Positions 1 through 7,952 of a stretch of 36,710 bases of DNA are shown here, in pieces (the first letter of the stretch is position 1; each line of letters starts with the position of its first letter). This stretch comes from CAYVTV01 sp964526475 (GTDB lineage: Bacteria; Bacteroidota; Bacteroidia; Bacteroidales; GCA-2748055). Below the pieces are notes generated by a model. It saw only the letters and a list, made by a program, of their open reading frames with translations, ran no database searches and was not told where the DNA came from. The position numbers and the translations under genes are program-made. The stretch lies in assembly GCA_964526475.1 (NCBI GenBank), contig CAZGKF010000039.1:1-36710 (forward strand), in the 5' to 3' direction.

Positions 1-190
1 GTTTCGTATTTATAATTTTGTTATTGTTTATTATTTGTTTTTTGGAATTTGTTTTCTGGAATTTTTACTAAATAATACAAGAATATTAGATGTAAGGTAC
101 TAAAAAAAGTTAACCAGGATCATAATATGAAAAGGTTCATATTGCAATAATTAGAATAATCAGAAAAGCGAAGAGGAAATTGCTAATTAG
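1..190. other. AT-rich gene-free edge
   Basis: This stretch is strongly AT-rich and has no convincing coding frame on either strand. Short T-rich words of the kind TTTGTTTT and TTGGAATTT recur, but I see no hairpin, promoter pair or gene end. It lies downstream of the minus-strand gene that ends at 191 and may simply be its 3' flank. Confidence 0.5.
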
Positions 191-565
191 TTATGCATCT
201 CTGTTCACTGCAAAGAGTCTGATATTATTTGGCCCAGATTCCGAACGCAATTTAATAATCTGATGCTTCCCGGGGCTTACTTTGTTAACCACATTCTTCT
301 TATATGAAATATATTCAATAGAAATAGTGTAATCTCCCGAAGCAATCTCCTGAAAGGAAAAATTACCGTTGAAATCTGTATAGACTGTGGTATTGTTCTC
401 AAGAAGCAGTACTTTCACTCCCGTCAGACCCTCACCTGTAATCATGTCAGTTACACTTCCACTTATAGAATTCGTATTAGTTTCTGATATCGATTTGTTT
501 ACCGGATCATTACTGAAAGCTTTCAGCATAAAAAGAAGTAAAAAAATAAGTAATCCTAAACGCAT
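191..565 (-). CDS. small secreted carboxypeptidase-regulatory-like domain protein
   Basis: The 124-residue product has a hydrophobic signal segment at residues 1-18 and then one carboxypeptidase-regulatory-like (Ig-fold) domain at about 34-108. The family hallmarks are visible: ISGSVTDMITGEGLTGVKV, then VYTDFNGNFSF, then YTISIEYISYKK. In Bacteroidota this domain usually sits in front of a TonB-dependent receptor plug, but here the protein stops right after the domain. Either it is a stand-alone envelope protein or the stub of a once longer gene. The start is the ATG at 565, directly before the signal sequence. A TATTTTTG box lies 15 bases upstream. No partner gene is adjacent, so no specific role can be given. 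Confidence 0.75.
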   Translation of the reverse strand: MRLGLLIFLLLFMLKAFSNDPVNKSISETNTNSISGSVTDMITGEGLTGVKVLLLENNTTVYTDFNGNFSFQEIASGDYTISIEYISYKKNVVNKVSPGKHQIIKLRSESGPNNIRLFAVNRDA

Positions 566-580
566 TTTTTATATTTCCAA

Positions 581-588
581 CAAAAATA
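581..588 (-). promoter_or_regulatory. -7 box TATTTTTG upstream of the 191-565 gene
   Basis: Read on the minus strand this is TATTTTTG, which fits the Bacteroidota -7 consensus TAnnTTTG, 15 bases before the ATG at 565. I found no TTG at the proper -33 distance, so only half of the promoter is supported. A start site near 574 would give a very short leader. Confidence 0.3.
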
Positions 589-717
589 GTTTTCAATTCT
601 TAACTTAATATTAATTCAATGTAACTACATAATTAATTTTATCTTAATTTAATCTTATTTTTTGATTACATTCAAATATTAAATTTGACATTTATAAAAA
701 CCTTTACTATTAAAAAT

Positions 718-858
718 ATGTATAGACATTATGCCATCAAGACTGGTAATTTTTATTTTAATAAAATCCTGAGCAATAATCAGCTCGTTCGTTTCTTTGG
801 GAATGGAGCAGGAATTTACAGAAATTCAATATTTCTGAACAATGAAAAAGGGTTTTAA
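718..858 (+). CDS. possible 46-residue hypothetical ORF
   Basis: An ATG at 718 opens 46 codons ending in TAA at 858. The product begins MYRHYAIKTGNFYFNK and ends NNEKGF; it is polar, with no signal, membrane segment or familiar motif. It could be a tiny gene, the wreck of a longer one, or chance. The same frame reopens right after the stop for about 100 codons, but that part runs antisense to the DUF4301 gene and is probably meaningless. I do not recognise a family. Confidence 0.2.
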   Translation: MYRHYAIKTGNFYFNKILSNNQLVRFFGNGAGIYRNSIFLNNEKGF

Positions 859-938
859 TTGGAGTATGCGCCTGACTTATCAAGTTATAATCAGTTTTTG
901 GATGAGAAAATATTATCAGATAAATTCAGGGATTTATA

Positions 939-2480
939 TCATCCAACCCTATGCTCAGGCCGCATAAGGTCAAAAATAGTTTTTACGGGAGAAAATGTTT
1001 CTATCGGCACTTCGGTAAAAAACGTAATCCATCCGGCCATGGACCCATTCCAGAGCCCCGGTAATTCAAGTGCCTTGTGTTCTTTACCTTCTGTTGATTT
1101 AACTGAAATAAATGCCATTTCATCATCTGTAAAATCTCTGAGATTGAATTTACCACCTTTGTAATCTCTTATAGAGCAAACAATATCAACCGGATTAAAA
1201 TGGGTGGAGGAATTAAAAATTCTTACTTGTTCCTCATTAGTCGTATCAATCTGAGAACTTTCAATTATCTGTTTACTTACTGTACCATCCTTGCTTCTTA
1301 TCCAGAAAGGACCACCACCTGGTTCTCCAGTATTTTTGACCATTCCGCATACTCTTACAGGACGATTCAGAATATTAAAAACACAAGTTCTGAATTCTTT
1401 ATTTTTCAGCACTTTTACACTTTCTGCCAGCTGATCTGAAATATTATTCTGAATAAAAAGGATAAGCTCATCCCGAAATGACTGATTTATATCTTTCTCA
1501 AGATCACTTAGCAAACCTCTTATTTTTTGAATTTTCTCCATTAAATATCCTCCAAGAAATTTTTTATACTGTACCCTGATAGGTTTTAACTTGTCAGGGG
1601 CACAATTATCGATATTACTAATGAAAATTAATTCCTCTTCCATTTTCCCAAGATTCTGAAGCAGGGCTCCATGACCTCCCGGTCTGAAAAAAATATTACC
1701 ATTATCCTCTCTTATTGGGTTCCCTGAGAGATCAACTGCAATTGTATCAGTGAAAGGTTCCTGATATGAATACTCTATATTAAGTATAATACCCTTTCCC
1801 TTGCAGGATTTAACAAGTGATTCTGATATTTTCATAAACATCTCCCTGTGTTCAGGACTGATAGTAAAATGAATAAGCAGGGAGTTATCTTTATTTACCA
1901 GGTATTCCTTAGCTTCAATAAAATGCTCTTCGACAGGGGTACGGCTGTCATCCTCATATTTATGGAACTTTAGAACACCTTTGGGTTTTACTCCATAATT
2001 AAGACCGGGCCCTTTTAAGAGAAAAAATAATATCTCCGAATATTTTTCTTCCTCCAGCAGACTTTTGATATGAGTCCCATTTTCCTTTATTACAGCACAC
2101 AGATCTTTGAAAAAAGGGTAATTTTCTATATTCCTGAAAAAGTCACTTAGAATCTTTTGACTCGAAATTATTTCTTTCTCTTTGTAAGGGTCGGATAAGA
2201 GATCATTAAAAGCCAGGAAAAGATCTTTAAACATTCTGGAAGCAGCTCCAGAGGCCGGAATAAATTTAATTTTACTATAATCGGCAGAATATTTATCAAA
2301 ATACTCAGCATATTCCAAAATCCTGCTCCCGGACAAAACCTCTAATCCCTGCTCCGGTATTGCAGGTTTAATTAATTCAACGGGCTGAGCACCTCTCCTG
2401 AAAAAATCAATTTGTTTTTCAATGGTTTTGAGATCAATACCTTTTGATTCGAAAAATATAAAATCCTGGTCAGTAAACAT
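939..2480 (-). CDS. DUF4301 family protein
   Basis: The product of about 513 residues matches the Bacteroidota DUF4301 family in length and overall pattern, with N-terminus MFTDQDFIFFESKGID. The function is not established. Several blocks look like a sugar-nucleotidyltransferase fold: PASGAASRMFK at about 75-85 resembles the nucleotide-binding G-x-G-x-R-M loop, KPKGVLKFHKY at about 165-175 resembles the PKG...F segment, and RPGGHGALLQNLG (266-278) followed by FISNIDNC resembles the UDP-sugar pyrophosphorylase core. That assignment is my inference. The open frame reaches a TTG at 2492, but I chose the ATG at 2480 because the TTG overlaps a TATCTTTG box. The gene stands alone, upstream of an unrelated small gene. 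Confidence 0.85.
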   Translation of the reverse strand: MFTDQDFIFFESKGIDLKTIEKQIDFFRRGAQPVELIKPAIPEQGLEVLSGSRILEYAEYFDKYSADYSKIKFIPASGAASRMFKDLFLAFNDLLSDPYKEKEIISSQKILSDFFRNIENYPFFKDLCAVIKENGTHIKSLLEEEKYSEILFFLLKGPGLNYGVKPKGVLKFHKYEDDSRTPVEEHFIEAKEYLVNKDNSLLIHFTISPEHREMFMKISESLVKSCKGKGIILNIEYSYQEPFTDTIAVDLSGNPIREDNGNIFFRPGGHGALLQNLGKMEEELIFISNIDNCAPDKLKPIRVQYKKFLGGYLMEKIQKIRGLLSDLEKDINQSFRDELILFIQNNISDQLAESVKVLKNKEFRTCVFNILNRPVRVCGMVKNTGEPGGGPFWIRSKDGTVSKQIIESSQIDTTNEEQVRIFNSSTHFNPVDIVCSIRDYKGGKFNLRDFTDDEMAFISVKSTEGKEHKALELPGLWNGSMAGWITFFTEVPIETFSPVKTIFDLMRPEHRVG

Positions 2481-2615
2481 TTTTTTTTCCAAAGATATAA
2501 AAAAGGAGCATATTATTTGGACCAGACTCCCTGCATATGCCCAAAATAGATTAATTGAGGAAGACTGAAGAAAGAAAGCTGACTATATTATTACTGTCTG
2601 AAACTAAATTCCGCA

Positions 2616-3026
2616 TTAACTATATACCGTAAGGAGAATCTTCCTGTTCCCTCCATAATTCCTGAATTCACAAAAATATATTCCTTGCCACGTCCCAAGG
2701 TTCAATCGATGGTTCGTAATCGGAATAGTAAGTGACTGTCCGAAGAAGGAGGATTTAATATGGGCGGGCATATCATCTGCACCCTCCAGTGTGTGAATAT
2801 AGAGAGAATGATTTTCGGGAATAAATTTGTTGAGGAAGCTTTCAAAATCAACTCTGACATCAGGATCAGCGTTTTCATTAAGTGTTATACCTGCTGACGT
2901 GTGTTTGACGAAAATATTCAGAATGCCCTTTTCAGGCAAACTCTCAAGCGAATTGCCAATTAAACGGGTAATCAGGTGGAAACCCCGGCTAAAAGCAGGA
3001 AGATGTATCTCTTTTTGCCAAATCAT
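2616..3026 (-). CDS. YjbQ / UPF0047 family protein
   Basis: The 136-residue protein has the full UPF0047 signature: HTSAGITLNENADPDVRVD, then HTLEGADDMPAHIKSS, then LGTWQGIYFCEFRNYGG. The conserved His, Asp and Glu residues of these blocks form the family's presumed metal-binding active site. Members have been linked to weak thiamine-phosphate synthase activity, but the physiological role is not settled. The length is normal for the family. The start is the ATG at 3026, and a TAAGTTTG -7 box lies 31 bases upstream. The gene is divergent from the carboxypeptidase-regulatory-like gene at 3173, with 146 bases between them holding both promoters. Confidence 0.92.
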   Translation of the reverse strand: MIWQKEIHLPAFSRGFHLITRLIGNSLESLPEKGILNIFVKHTSAGITLNENADPDVRVDFESFLNKFIPENHSLYIHTLEGADDMPAHIKSSFFGQSLTIPITNHRLNLGTWQGIYFCEFRNYGGNRKILLTVYS

Positions 3027-3057
3027 TTTTGTTAGGTTAAATTAGGTGTAAAAATAA

Positions 3058-3065
3058 CAAACTTA
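3058..3065 (-). promoter_or_regulatory. -7 box TAAGTTTG upstream of the YjbQ gene
   Basis: On the minus strand the sequence reads TAAGTTTG, a perfect TAnnTTTG match, 31 bases before the ATG at 3026. No TTG is visible at the expected -33 spacing, so the call rests on the -7 box and its position. Confidence 0.4.
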
Positions 3066-3124
3066 TGATTTTTGTTAAATATTGAATGATCTCAAAAACA
3101 AATAATCAAAAATCAACGTTAGTC

Positions 3125-3153
3125 TTGCAGTTAGATTTTTTTAGCTATTTTTG
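3125..3153 (+). promoter_or_regulatory. Bacteroidota promoter for the 3173-6324 pair
   Basis: TTG at 3125-3127 and TATTTTTG at 3146-3153 are separated by 18 bases. This matches the -33/-7 arrangement (TTG, then TAnnTTTG) of the primary sigma factor in this phylum. The -7 box ends 19 bases before the ATG at 3173. It is the only promoter in the window where I find both boxes at acceptable spacing. Confidence 0.5.
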
Positions 3154-3172
3154 ATGCTTTAAGCTTGTTTTT

Positions 3173-3802
3173 ATGTCTGTAATCAGAAACTTAATACTTT
3201 TTGTTTTCTTTGCATCACTTACCCTATTAGCTTCAGGTCAGAAAGAAAAACTTGTGCAGTTTTCAGGAGTGATCAGGAATCTTCGTTATGAACCGGTTCC
3301 AGATGTTAATATAATAAACATAAACATCCGAAGCGGAACAACAAGTAACGAGAAAGGGATATTTTCATTCATTGTAAATCCCTCCGACAGTATTCTTTTC
3401 AGGAGTGTAGGGTATAAGAATACCCTGGTTATTATCCCCGATACTATTAATGTGTCGAACTATCCAAGGGATATCTATATGCTGAATGATACAATTCATC
3501 TGGCAGAAGTAAAAATTTTTCCATGGAAAACATATGAGGATTTTAAAGTTGCCTTCCTGAAACTCGAATTGCCTGATGATGATGAACAAAGAGCATACAG
3601 GAATATAGCTATTATAAAGGCACAGTTAAATATGGACTTTGAACCTGATGCCGATTTATCCTTCAAACATGCCATGCGTCAGCATTATGACAAACTGTAT
3701 TATGCAGGTCAATATCCAAGCATCCCTATCCTTAACCCCCTCAATTGGGCAAAATTTATTGATGCAATAAAGCAAGGAGATTTCAGGAGAGATGATGACT
3801 GA
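3173..3802 (+). CDS. secreted carboxypeptidase-regulatory-like protein paired with TonB receptor
   Basis: The 209-residue product has a signal peptide at about 1-22 (hydrophobic LILFVFFASLTLLASG, cleavage near SGQ). A carboxypeptidase-regulatory-like Ig-fold domain follows at about 28-108 (FSGVIRNLRYEPVPDVNI and a GTTSNEKGIFSF strand). The acidic and tyrosine-rich tail of about 100 residues has no domain I recognise. The gene lies 59 bases upstream of a TonB-dependent receptor on the same strand, with the best promoter in the window in front of it, so the two are probably co-transcribed. It may be a periplasmic partner of the receptor. No enzymatic residues are visible. The start ATG immediately precedes the signal sequence. 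Confidence 0.8.
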   Translation: MSVIRNLILFVFFASLTLLASGQKEKLVQFSGVIRNLRYEPVPDVNIININIRSGTTSNEKGIFSFIVNPSDSILFRSVGYKNTLVIIPDTINVSNYPRDIYMLNDTIHLAEVKIFPWKTYEDFKVAFLKLELPDDDEQRAYRNIAIIKAQLNMDFEPDADLSFKHAMRQHYDKLYYAGQYPSIPILNPLNWAKFIDAIKQGDFRRDDD

Positions 3803-3861
3803 TGATTTATTCTTTTTATAATCTTTTTGTTAGTTAACCAGGCTATTCTTATTTAATCAGG

Positions 3862-6324
3862 ATGAACATAACACGAAAGATATTTTTAATTATCCTGATA
3901 ATTACATATATCAAAGGAAATCTGTTTTCTCAGGGATTTGTGAGTGGTGTTGTTACAGATAAAAACGGATCTGCTGTTTATCCCGTAAATGTTTATATAA
4001 GAGATGGAAATTCAGGCACACTGTCAAATAGTCTTGGCTTTTATGAGCTTACTATTCCTTCCGAAACTGATGTAATACTTGTCTTTTCATTTGTAGGCTA
4101 TATTTCGCAAGAAAAAAAAGTAAGTCTGAAAAAAGGGCAAAGTATAGAAATCAATGTATTACTCGAAACTGATATAAAAGAAATTAAGGAGGTTTCCATC
4201 AGCACCAGACAGGAAAAAGCCGGTAGTATTAAGATCAACATCAAATCATTGGAATTTGTACCCGGTATAACCGGTTCTTTGGAATCCCTCATTAAAACCT
4301 TACCCGGGGTAGCCTCAAATAACGAATTAAGTTCTCAGTATAATGTGAGAGGAGGAAACTTTGATGAAAACCTTATCTATGTCAATAATATTGAAATTTA
4401 CAGACCTTTTATTGTAAGGAGCGGACAGCAGGAAGGTTTGAGTTTTATTAACAGTGATCTGGTTTCATCGCTTCGTTTCTCAGCTGGTGGTTTTGAAGCA
4501 AAATATGGTGACCGTATGTCATCAGTCCTTGACGTTAGTTACAAAAAGCCTGAAAGAAGAGGAGGTTCTGTCTCCGGCAGTCTTCTAGGAGGCAGCATGC
4601 ACTTTGAAGGAATAAGTAATAATAAAAGATTTACTTATCTCATGGGTTTAAGGTTTAAATCCACATCATACCTTCTAAATAGCCTCGACACGCAGGGAGA
4701 TTATAAACCAAATTTCTTTGACATACAGGGGCTTGCAACATATACTATTACGAAAAAGCTGGAAATAAGTTTGCTTGGCAATATGGCCATTAACAATTAC
4801 ATTTTTGTTCCCCAAACAAGAAATACAGTTTTTGGTACTGTAAGCTCTCCACTTAACCTGAGAATATTCTTTGAAGGGAATGAAGCCAACAGATTCAATA
4901 TTTACCAGGGCGCTCATACAATTAAATATTCACCCTCAGGGAATCTCAGTTTCACTTTTATCAACAGTTTACTTTATACTTCTGAGAGAGAAACTTATGA
5001 TATCTACGGAGCATATTTAATTAATGAACTGGATAACACTATAGGTTCAGAAACTTATGGTGACAGCATTCTTAATATCGGTATCGGATCATTTCTGAAT
5101 CATGCACGTAATTACCTTGATGCATGGATATATTCTGCCACATACTTCAGTGAATATAAAAAGGGCAGAAATCGATTCAGATGGGGAGTAAAATATCAGT
5201 ATAATAAATTTCATGACATCATGAACGAATGGGAACTTATCGACTCAACAGGTTATTCGCTGCCACAACAACCAGATAAACTTGAACTATATAAACTACT
5301 AAACGCAAATAATAAGATTACGTCTTCAGTAACATCAGCATTTTTCCAGGATACATGGGGTGTCAGGGCCGGCGAAAAAGAATATTTCCTTACAGCAGGT
5401 GTTCGTGGCACCTTTGTGAGTCTGACAAATAATTTCCTTATTAGCCCCAGAGCTACTTTTTCCTATACTCCCGGATGGAAACGTGACATAAGATTCAGAA
5501 TAAGTGCAGGAATGTATTATCAGCCTCCTGTTTACAAAGAGTTGAAAACCATGAACGGGCAATTAAATAAAGATACAAAATCTCAGCGATCAATCCATCT
5601 GGTTTTGGGGGGGGATTATATTTTCAGATCAGGGGAACGTCCTTTTAAGCTAATGGCTGAAATGTATTACAAAGATCTGAATGATCTAATTCCGTACAGG
5701 ATAGATAATGTGCGTATCAGATATGCTGGTAAAAATATAGCAAAAGGATATGCCACAGGGTTTGACCTGAAACTCAACGGTGAGTTTGTAGAAGGAACCG
5801 AGTCTTGGATAAGTTTGTCAATAATGCAAACCCGTGAGGATATCAAAGATGATTTTTATTATCATGAAAAGGAGGAAACGTTTGTGAGAACAGAACCAGG
5901 CTATTATCCACGGCCAACAGATCAGTTATTCAGATGTGGTTTATTTTTTCAGGATTATTTCCCAAATAATCCAAATTACAAAGTTAACCTCACTTTTTAT
6001 TATGGAAGCAGGCTTCCCTATAGTTCACCCGGGGATGACAGGTATGATCTTGTATTTCGGATGCCTCCATACAGAAGAGTAGATATAGGCATTTCAAAAA
6101 ATCTTAATCGCACAGGTAAAGATTCTGAAAAATTAAAATCCTGCAGCATATTTCAAAATATATGGTTAAATGCGGAGGTTTTTAATCTTTTTGGTATGAA
6201 TAATACTATCTCCTATCTATGGGTAAGGACCATATCCAATCAGGAAAATATTCCGGGAATGTACGCAATACCTAACTATCTTACCTCCAGAAGATTTAAT
6301 ATTAGTATAAGAGCTGTTTTCTGA
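3862..6324 (+). CDS. TonB-dependent receptor with carboxypeptidase-regulatory-like domain
   Basis: The 820-residue outer-membrane receptor begins with a signal peptide (1-24). A carboxypeptidase-regulatory-like domain follows at about 26-110 (VSGVVTDKNGSAVYPVNVYI, then GFYELTIP). The plug lies at about 125-230 (LIKTLPGVASNNEL, QYNVRGGNFDENLIYVNN, FSAGGFEAKYGDRMSSVLDV). A 22-strand-type barrel runs to the C-terminus, which ends in Phe (SIRAVF) as outer-membrane barrels do. Such proteins import ligands using TonB/ExbBD energy. No SusD gene is adjacent, so the substrate cannot be named; the only visible partner is the upstream small domain protein. The stop at 6324 is only 7 bases from the end of the convergent nitroreductase. 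Confidence 0.93.
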   Translation: MNITRKIFLIILIITYIKGNLFSQGFVSGVVTDKNGSAVYPVNVYIRDGNSGTLSNSLGFYELTIPSETDVILVFSFVGYISQEKKVSLKKGQSIEINVLLETDIKEIKEVSISTRQEKAGSIKINIKSLEFVPGITGSLESLIKTLPGVASNNELSSQYNVRGGNFDENLIYVNNIEIYRPFIVRSGQQEGLSFINSDLVSSLRFSAGGFEAKYGDRMSSVLDVSYKKPERRGGSVSGSLLGGSMHFEGISNNKRFTYLMGLRFKSTSYLLNSLDTQGDYKPNFFDIQGLATYTITKKLEISLLGNMAINNYIFVPQTRNTVFGTVSSPLNLRIFFEGNEANRFNIYQGAHTIKYSPSGNLSFTFINSLLYTSERETYDIYGAYLINELDNTIGSETYGDSILNIGIGSFLNHARNYLDAWIYSATYFSEYKKGRNRFRWGVKYQYNKFHDIMNEWELIDSTGYSLPQQPDKLELYKLLNANNKITSSVTSAFFQDTWGVRAGEKEYFLTAGVRGTFVSLTNNFLISPRATFSYTPGWKRDIRFRISAGMYYQPPVYKELKTMNGQLNKDTKSQRSIHLVLGGDYIFRSGERPFKLMAEMYYKDLNDLIPYRIDNVRIRYAGKNIAKGYATGFDLKLNGEFVEGTESWISLSIMQTREDIKDDFYYHEKEETFVRTEPGYYPRPTDQLFRCGLFFQDYFPNNPNYKVNLTFYYGSRLPYSSPGDDRYDLVFRMPPYRRVDIGISKNLNRTGKDSEKLKSCSIFQNIWLNAEVFNLFGMNNTISYLWVRTISNQENIPGMYAIPNYLTSRRFNISIRAVF

Positions 6325-6331
6325 TCAGCAA

Positions 6332-6901
6332 TTAAAATGCCCCTTCCCTTATTATTTCATCGAGAGGTTTCCTTTTTCCAGCTTCTTGCTGTCTTTTTTT
6401 CAGTTCATCCGGAAGTTTATCTGTTTTCCCGGGATAACCAAGAGCCATCATCGCTGCAGGTTCATAATCTTCAGAAATTTTCAGTACTTTCCTTGCCCGA
6501 TCTTTATCGTACCCACCCATCGGATGAATAAACAAACCCATATAAGCTGCCTGAAACAGAAGATTACCTGTGGCCATGCCCAGATCATGAAAAGCATAAG
6601 GATTTTTTCGGTTGTTATATGCTGAAACAGTTTGTGCCAGACTCAGGATAAGAACAGGAGCAGAAAGTGCCCAAGTTTTATTGCCTTCCATTAACAGATC
6701 GGCCATTTTTTTATAATTCCCAGGATTCTCTTTTGTTGCAAAAATAAAACCCCATGGCTGAGCATTAAAGCTGGATGGAGCCTTCCCGGCTGCCTCAAAC
6801 AGAACCATAAGTTTTTCGTAGCTTACCGGTTCATCAGAAAAAGAAAAAATGCTCCGGCGTTTTAAAATTAAGGGATGAATTTGATTTTCGTTTTTCATCA
6901 T
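6332..6901 (-). CDS. nitroreductase family FMN oxidoreductase
   Basis: The 189-residue protein fits the NAD(P)H-dependent nitroreductase family. The N-terminal RRSIFSFSDEPVS block carries the phosphate-contacting Arg pair; APSSFNAQPWGFIFAT is the classic flavin-binding segment; DLGMATGNLLFQAAYMGL and HPMGGYDKDRARKVL complete the fold; and MMALGYPGK is the usual C-terminal strand. The family reduces nitro-aromatics, quinones or flavins with FMN, and the native substrate here is unknown. Length is typical. Two consecutive ATGs are possible starts and I kept the upstream one. A REP-like repeat lies just upstream. Confidence 0.9.
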   Translation of the reverse strand: MMKNENQIHPLILKRRSIFSFSDEPVSYEKLMVLFEAAGKAPSSFNAQPWGFIFATKENPGNYKKMADLLMEGNKTWALSAPVLILSLAQTVSAYNNRKNPYAFHDLGMATGNLLFQAAYMGLFIHPMGGYDKDRARKVLKISEDYEPAAMMALGYPGKTDKLPDELKKRQQEAGKRKPLDEIIREGAF

Positions 6902-6960
6902 ATTTAATTTAAAAAGATATTAAGATACTTAATATTCTGAAATTTTTAAATAAAAATGAA

Positions 6961-7024
6961 ATACCTCGCAGCAAAGCTGTCGATGTATAAAAAAATATTT
7001 TTTTATTCCCGATGCAAGCATCAG
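6961..7024. repeat. REP-like double-hairpin element, copy A
   Basis: The segment holds GCAGC-AAA-GCTGT and, about 25 bases later after an AT-rich linker, GATGC-AA-GCATC preceded by ATTCC. A near copy occurs at 34714-34771 with the same order, spacing and flanking words (TACC, ATTCCCGATGCAAGC). Two short stem-loops joined by an A/T spacer look like an interspersed palindromic element. It lies between the nitroreductase start and the DUF4249 stop. Confidence 0.6.
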
Positions 7025-7075
7025 AGTAATAAACTCACCCGGAGAAAGTCATGGAATTGCCCCCTACTCTTTCCA

Positions 7076-7948
7076 TCAGGGGTAATCCGGCACAATTGCA
7101 CTCTTTCTGTCAATAGCATATGCATGAAAAAATCCCAAAGCGCCATTACTGATATTTGAAACGATATTTGCGGGAGGCCCGCTAAAAATCGGGGTAGAAG
7201 AAAAAATTTCCGACTGAACCTGTTGTACAAAAACAAAAAATTCATTAGTAATAGCATTGATTTCAAGAACAATTGTATCCCCTGGTAATGCTTTTTCTTT
7301 CTCACTGGCATCATTCAGAAACTGCGCAGTAATACCATTTGTATATTTCCCATCAAAGAAATCATCGGATCTGACAATATAATCATTTATTGAACTAGTT
7401 ACAAGCTTGCCATTTTTATATACTTTAAAGGAATAATAATTCCTGATGTCGGGAGGATCCCATGTATAAACCTGAACTTCCCATCCTGAAAAGAAAGGAT
7501 AGGAAGAATATTTCAAATTGATAGAATCCATCACATCCAGGTATGGGAGATAAGATTTTGCTTCATAAATTTCCTTTTCACCATCTTCATCTATATCAAC
7601 ATTTTCAATCGTGAGGGAATATGTATTCCCACGCATTCCATAGAAAAATCTTGATGTCTCATAAAGTCCCGGTATTGTATTGCTTTCATCCAGAATATAA
7701 GATATTAAACCATCTGAAATAGTAAGCCTTGCATCCGTAACCGGCGGAGCCTGCTGGTTATTAAAAAAATCTGTGGTTTTAGTCAGTCTGACTGTATGGG
7801 TTCCGGTATAGTTTGTAATTTCACCATATACAACGAGTCGGGTATTTGTGCTGTCAAGTTCAATATCAATTATTTCAGTACATCCCGGAAAGAAAAGAAA
7901 TATTGTTATTGACAATACCAGACAGATAATATTTATATATAACCTCAT
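7076..7948 (-). CDS. DUF4249 lipoprotein
   Basis: The 290-residue protein starts with a lipoprotein signal (hydrophobic core, then FFPGC, giving lipidated Cys near residue 23). TEIIDIELDSTNTRLVVYGEITNYTGTH-type DUF4249 sequence follows. The family ending GALGFFHAYAIDRKS is also present. DUF4249 proteins are surface or periplasmic beta-rich lipoproteins of Bacteroidota encoded next to TonB-dependent receptors, and may play a SusD-like ligand-capture role. That role is inferred from context, not proven. The start is only 4 bases after the stop of the upstream receptor (7953), so the two are surely one operon. A shifted same-strand ORF at 7021-7314 is a shadow. Confidence 0.9.
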   Translation of the reverse strand: MRLYINIICLVLSITIFLFFPGCTEIIDIELDSTNTRLVVYGEITNYTGTHTVRLTKTTDFFNNQQAPPVTDARLTISDGLISYILDESNTIPGLYETSRFFYGMRGNTYSLTIENVDIDEDGEKEIYEAKSYLPYLDVMDSINLKYSSYPFFSGWEVQVYTWDPPDIRNYYSFKVYKNGKLVTSSINDYIVRSDDFFDGKYTNGITAQFLNDASEKEKALPGDTIVLEINAITNEFFVFVQQVQSEIFSSTPIFSGPPANIVSNISNGALGFFHAYAIDRKSAIVPDYP

Positions 7949-7952
7949 TTTC

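Larger units (their letters stand above)
566..938. other. intergenic stretch between two minus-strand genes
   Basis: The first 150 bases are extremely AT-rich. The remainder holds one possible 46-codon plus-strand ORF (718-858), listed separately. After its stop the same frame stays open into the antisense of the DUF4301 gene. I see no RNA gene, repeat or clear terminator here. Confidence 0.4.

Noticed and set aside
859..1164. Open frame of 101 codons on the plus strand
   Set aside because: It runs mostly antisense through the 3' end of the well-supported DUF4301 gene and shows no family features.
7021..7314. Open frame of 97 codons on the minus strand
   Set aside because: It overlaps the DUF4249 gene in another frame on the same strand and has no recognisable domain; it is a shadow.
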